In this document: positions 28,304 to 29,329 of the stretch, piece after piece
Position numbering within the stretch: position 1 is the first letter of the stretch
Layout: each line of letters opens with the position of its first letter
Source of the DNA: a virus
IMG/VR virus record: IMGVR_UViG_3300036651_000254
Location: 1-29,329 of that record
Reading direction: 5' to 3' (one strand)
Length of the DNA: 29,329 nt
Made by a program: the position numbers and the translations under genes
Notes under the pieces: generated by a model
The model's database searches: none
Told to the model about the DNA's origin: nothing
The model's input: only the letters and a program-made list of their open reading frames with translations

Positions 28304-28845
28304 CCCAACACCTCCGCCCACTCAGACCACACATTCAACCGCCGCCGATGATCCGCAATCCCAACGTTGTACGGTTGCGTAAAAATCACGTGCTCCCACG
28401 ACGGATCCAAAGACCCCTTCACTTCGGGTTTGTCATCCACCAGATAATCGCCGTACACCAACGTCTTATCCGTTGTGATGATCACCCTCGACGCCCAATG
28501 AGCCCCATAATGGGCGGCAACCCAATTCAATTTGTCCGACGCACAAGTCGGATTTGCCACCCAAGGGCTCGTACAAATCCGCACATCATGCCCCGCCTTA
28601 TCCATAGCATTCAGTGCCTGCTTCGCACCAGGAATCGGTTTCAGGCGACTGTAAAACCCGGGCTCAACCATGACGGCCCCGATAATCGCCTTTTCCCTGT
28701 CTGTGCGGCCAGCGTTCAGGTCAAATGTGGTCTGCTGTTCATGGCGCGGGATCCCGGCTGCTTCATCACCGAACAGGGCGAGCGAATCGTTGAACGCTTG
28801 CCCCCAATCCGCGATCACCCCATCCATATCAACCAAAACTCTCAT
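28300..28845 (-). CDS. 5'(3')-deoxyribonucleotidase (NT5C-like, HAD)
   Basis: A 181-residue HAD phosphatase. Motif I is D-M-D-G-V (6-10; nucleophile Asp6, Asp8), the cap region is at about 15-70, motif II is 'RICTSPW' (Thr or Ser), a motif III Lys follows ('TDKTLVYGDYLVDDKP' including Lys and the D-D pair of motif IV), the usual NT5C order. It would dephosphorylate deoxynucleoside monophosphates. It directly precedes the diphosphohydrolase gene (4-base overlap), so the pair could turn dNTP into deoxynucleoside in two steps. Confidence 0.9.
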   Translation of the reverse strand: MRVLVDMDGVIADWGQAFNDSLALFGDEAAGIPRHEQQTTFDLNAGRTDREKAIIGAVMVEPGFYSRLKPIPGAKQALNAMDKAGHDVRICTSPWVANPTCASDKLNWVAAHYGAHWASRVIITTDKTLVYGDYLVDDKPEVKGSLDPSWEHVIFTQPYNVGIADHRRRLNVWSEWAEVLG

Positions 28846-29111
28846 CGCACTCTCCTTCGCTTATTCGCCGGCAACCCCAGTTCGCGTCGAACCGTCGCAG
28901 CCCGCAAATTCGTCCAACCCAACTCACGAGCAACATCCGCATCACACAAGCCCCGACGCCACCGAACAGCCACACCCGCAGCCTCATCATCCGGGGCCTC
29001 AAACGAGGACGCCACCTTCACCAACCATTGGTCAACCCGCAACCCGGCATCCTCAGCAGCACCCGCCAAACGCCAAAACAAGGCGTCGGGAACATCAACC
29101 TGAACCTTCAA
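28842..29111 (-). CDS. Small HTH-like hypothetical protein
   Basis: An 89-residue protein if it starts at TTG 29111, which has GGAGG 8 bases upstream and a TTGA overlap with the previous stop. GTG 29129, adding six residues, is possible but lacks a clear SD. Residues ~5-35 look like a ribbon-helix-helix-type segment ('VQVDVPDALFWRLAGAAEDAGLRVDQWL'), followed by an HTH-like part ('GLCDADVARELGWTNLRAATVRRELGL'). Probably a DNA-binding protein; target unknown. Confidence 0.72.
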   Translation of the reverse strand: MKVQVDVPDALFWRLAGAAEDAGLRVDQWLVKVASSFEAPDDEAAGVAVRWRRGLCDADVARELGWTNLRAATVRRELGLPANKRRRVR

Positions 29112-29329
29112 AGCGCCAACCTCCGACACTTTTCACACGGCAACGGATAGTAAGGGTGGTCAGGGCACTCAACCGTCCCAACAGTCAACACTTTCGTCTC
29201 CTTCGCCCGACGCGTCTGAGCAATCACATGCGCTGGCAGAAGATATGACGTGGATTCCCGAAAGTGTTGCTCCACGCCCTCACGAGCAGCCTCAAAATCA
29301 AGATGCCCAGCAACCCGGTGCCATTCCTC
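29108..29329 (-). CDS. Partial replication-type protein (C-terminus)
   Basis: The gene runs off the right edge; the visible 73 residues are its C-terminus. 'HLDFEAAREGVEQHFRESTSYLLPAHVIAQTRR' matches the pattern of actinophage replication accessory proteins (possible helicase loader/primosome type) in which a helical segment is followed by a Y-x-x-P-A-x-V motif. The end carries four ligand residues, 'CPDHPYYPLPCEKC', a likely zinc ribbon. The role is inferred from this pattern and its early-gene position. Confidence 0.6.
   Translation of the reverse strand, partial: EEWHRVAGHLDFEAAREGVEQHFRESTSYLLPAHVIAQTRRAKETKVLTVGTVECPDHPYYPLPCEKCRRLAL

Noticed and set aside
1-29329. CRISPR array, integrase/att site, toxin-antitoxin pair, rRNA
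   Set aside because: No regularly spaced repeats, recombinase motifs or recognised toxin pair were seen; the nucleotidyltransferase-fold gene has no HEPN partner.

Overview
This window is part of the genome of a tailed phage (or prophage) with a long non-contractile tail, infecting an actinobacterium. The evidence is a WhiB-family Fe-S regulator, a DUF7455-type zinc ribbon, tail genes of the actinophage Gp37-like kind, G+C-rich codon use, GTG starts, tRNA genes without encoded CCA, and promoters whose -10 box sits exactly where a leaderless start codon is expected. Almost every gene lies on the minus strand, so the region is transcribed right to left. No integrase, repressor of a known family, endolysin or holin is recognisable here; the lysis and any integration genes would lie outside the window.

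Read in the direction of transcription (from the right end): 29329-25142 is an early block of tightly overlapping genes, comprising a truncated replication-type protein, a small helix-turn-helix protein, a 5'-deoxynucleotidase, a dATP/dGTP diphosphohydrolase-type protein, an OB-fold SSB-like protein, zinc microproteins, coiled-coil proteins and a nucleotidyltransferase-fold protein. 24992-23721 is a helix-turn-helix plus metallophosphoesterase protein. 23720-22885 is a mostly non-coding stretch with a second tRNA-Gln, a tRNA-Phe and several hairpins. 22816-21038 holds very small, often Cys-rich genes and a papain-like cysteine hydrolase; 20946-20470 is an HNH-AP2 homing endonuclease. Around 20148-20215 two promoters diverge: leftward into a WhiB operon, rightward into a lone 65-residue HTH gene, a plausible regulatory switch. 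19494-18666 holds three small genes, one of which begins with a copy of the major capsid protein's N-terminal motif.

The late module follows: small terminase, a 250-base gap with three LexA/SOS-box-like dyads, tRNA-Gln, large terminase, portal, MuF-like minor capsid protein, scaffold, major capsid protein, decoration-like protein, head-tail adaptor, stopper, HK97 gp10-like protein, tail terminator, a free-standing HNH endonuclease between 12-base direct repeats, major tail protein with an Ig-like domain, G/GT tail assembly chaperones made through a -1 frameshift at CCCAAAA, tape measure, distal tail and minor tail proteins, and a fibre with an S74-type intramolecular chaperone. A lone plus-strand gene for an Ala-rich membrane protein meets the fibre gene tail to tail, with overlapping stop codons.

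The most novel-looking signals are: (1) a repeated leader element in front of the portal, scaffold, major tail and one early gene, in which the 3' arm of a terminator hairpin can also pair with a C-rich stretch that changes to match it; (2) the capsid-N-arm mimic; (3) the SOS-box cluster beside the terminase genes; (4) the compact divergent leaderless switch.
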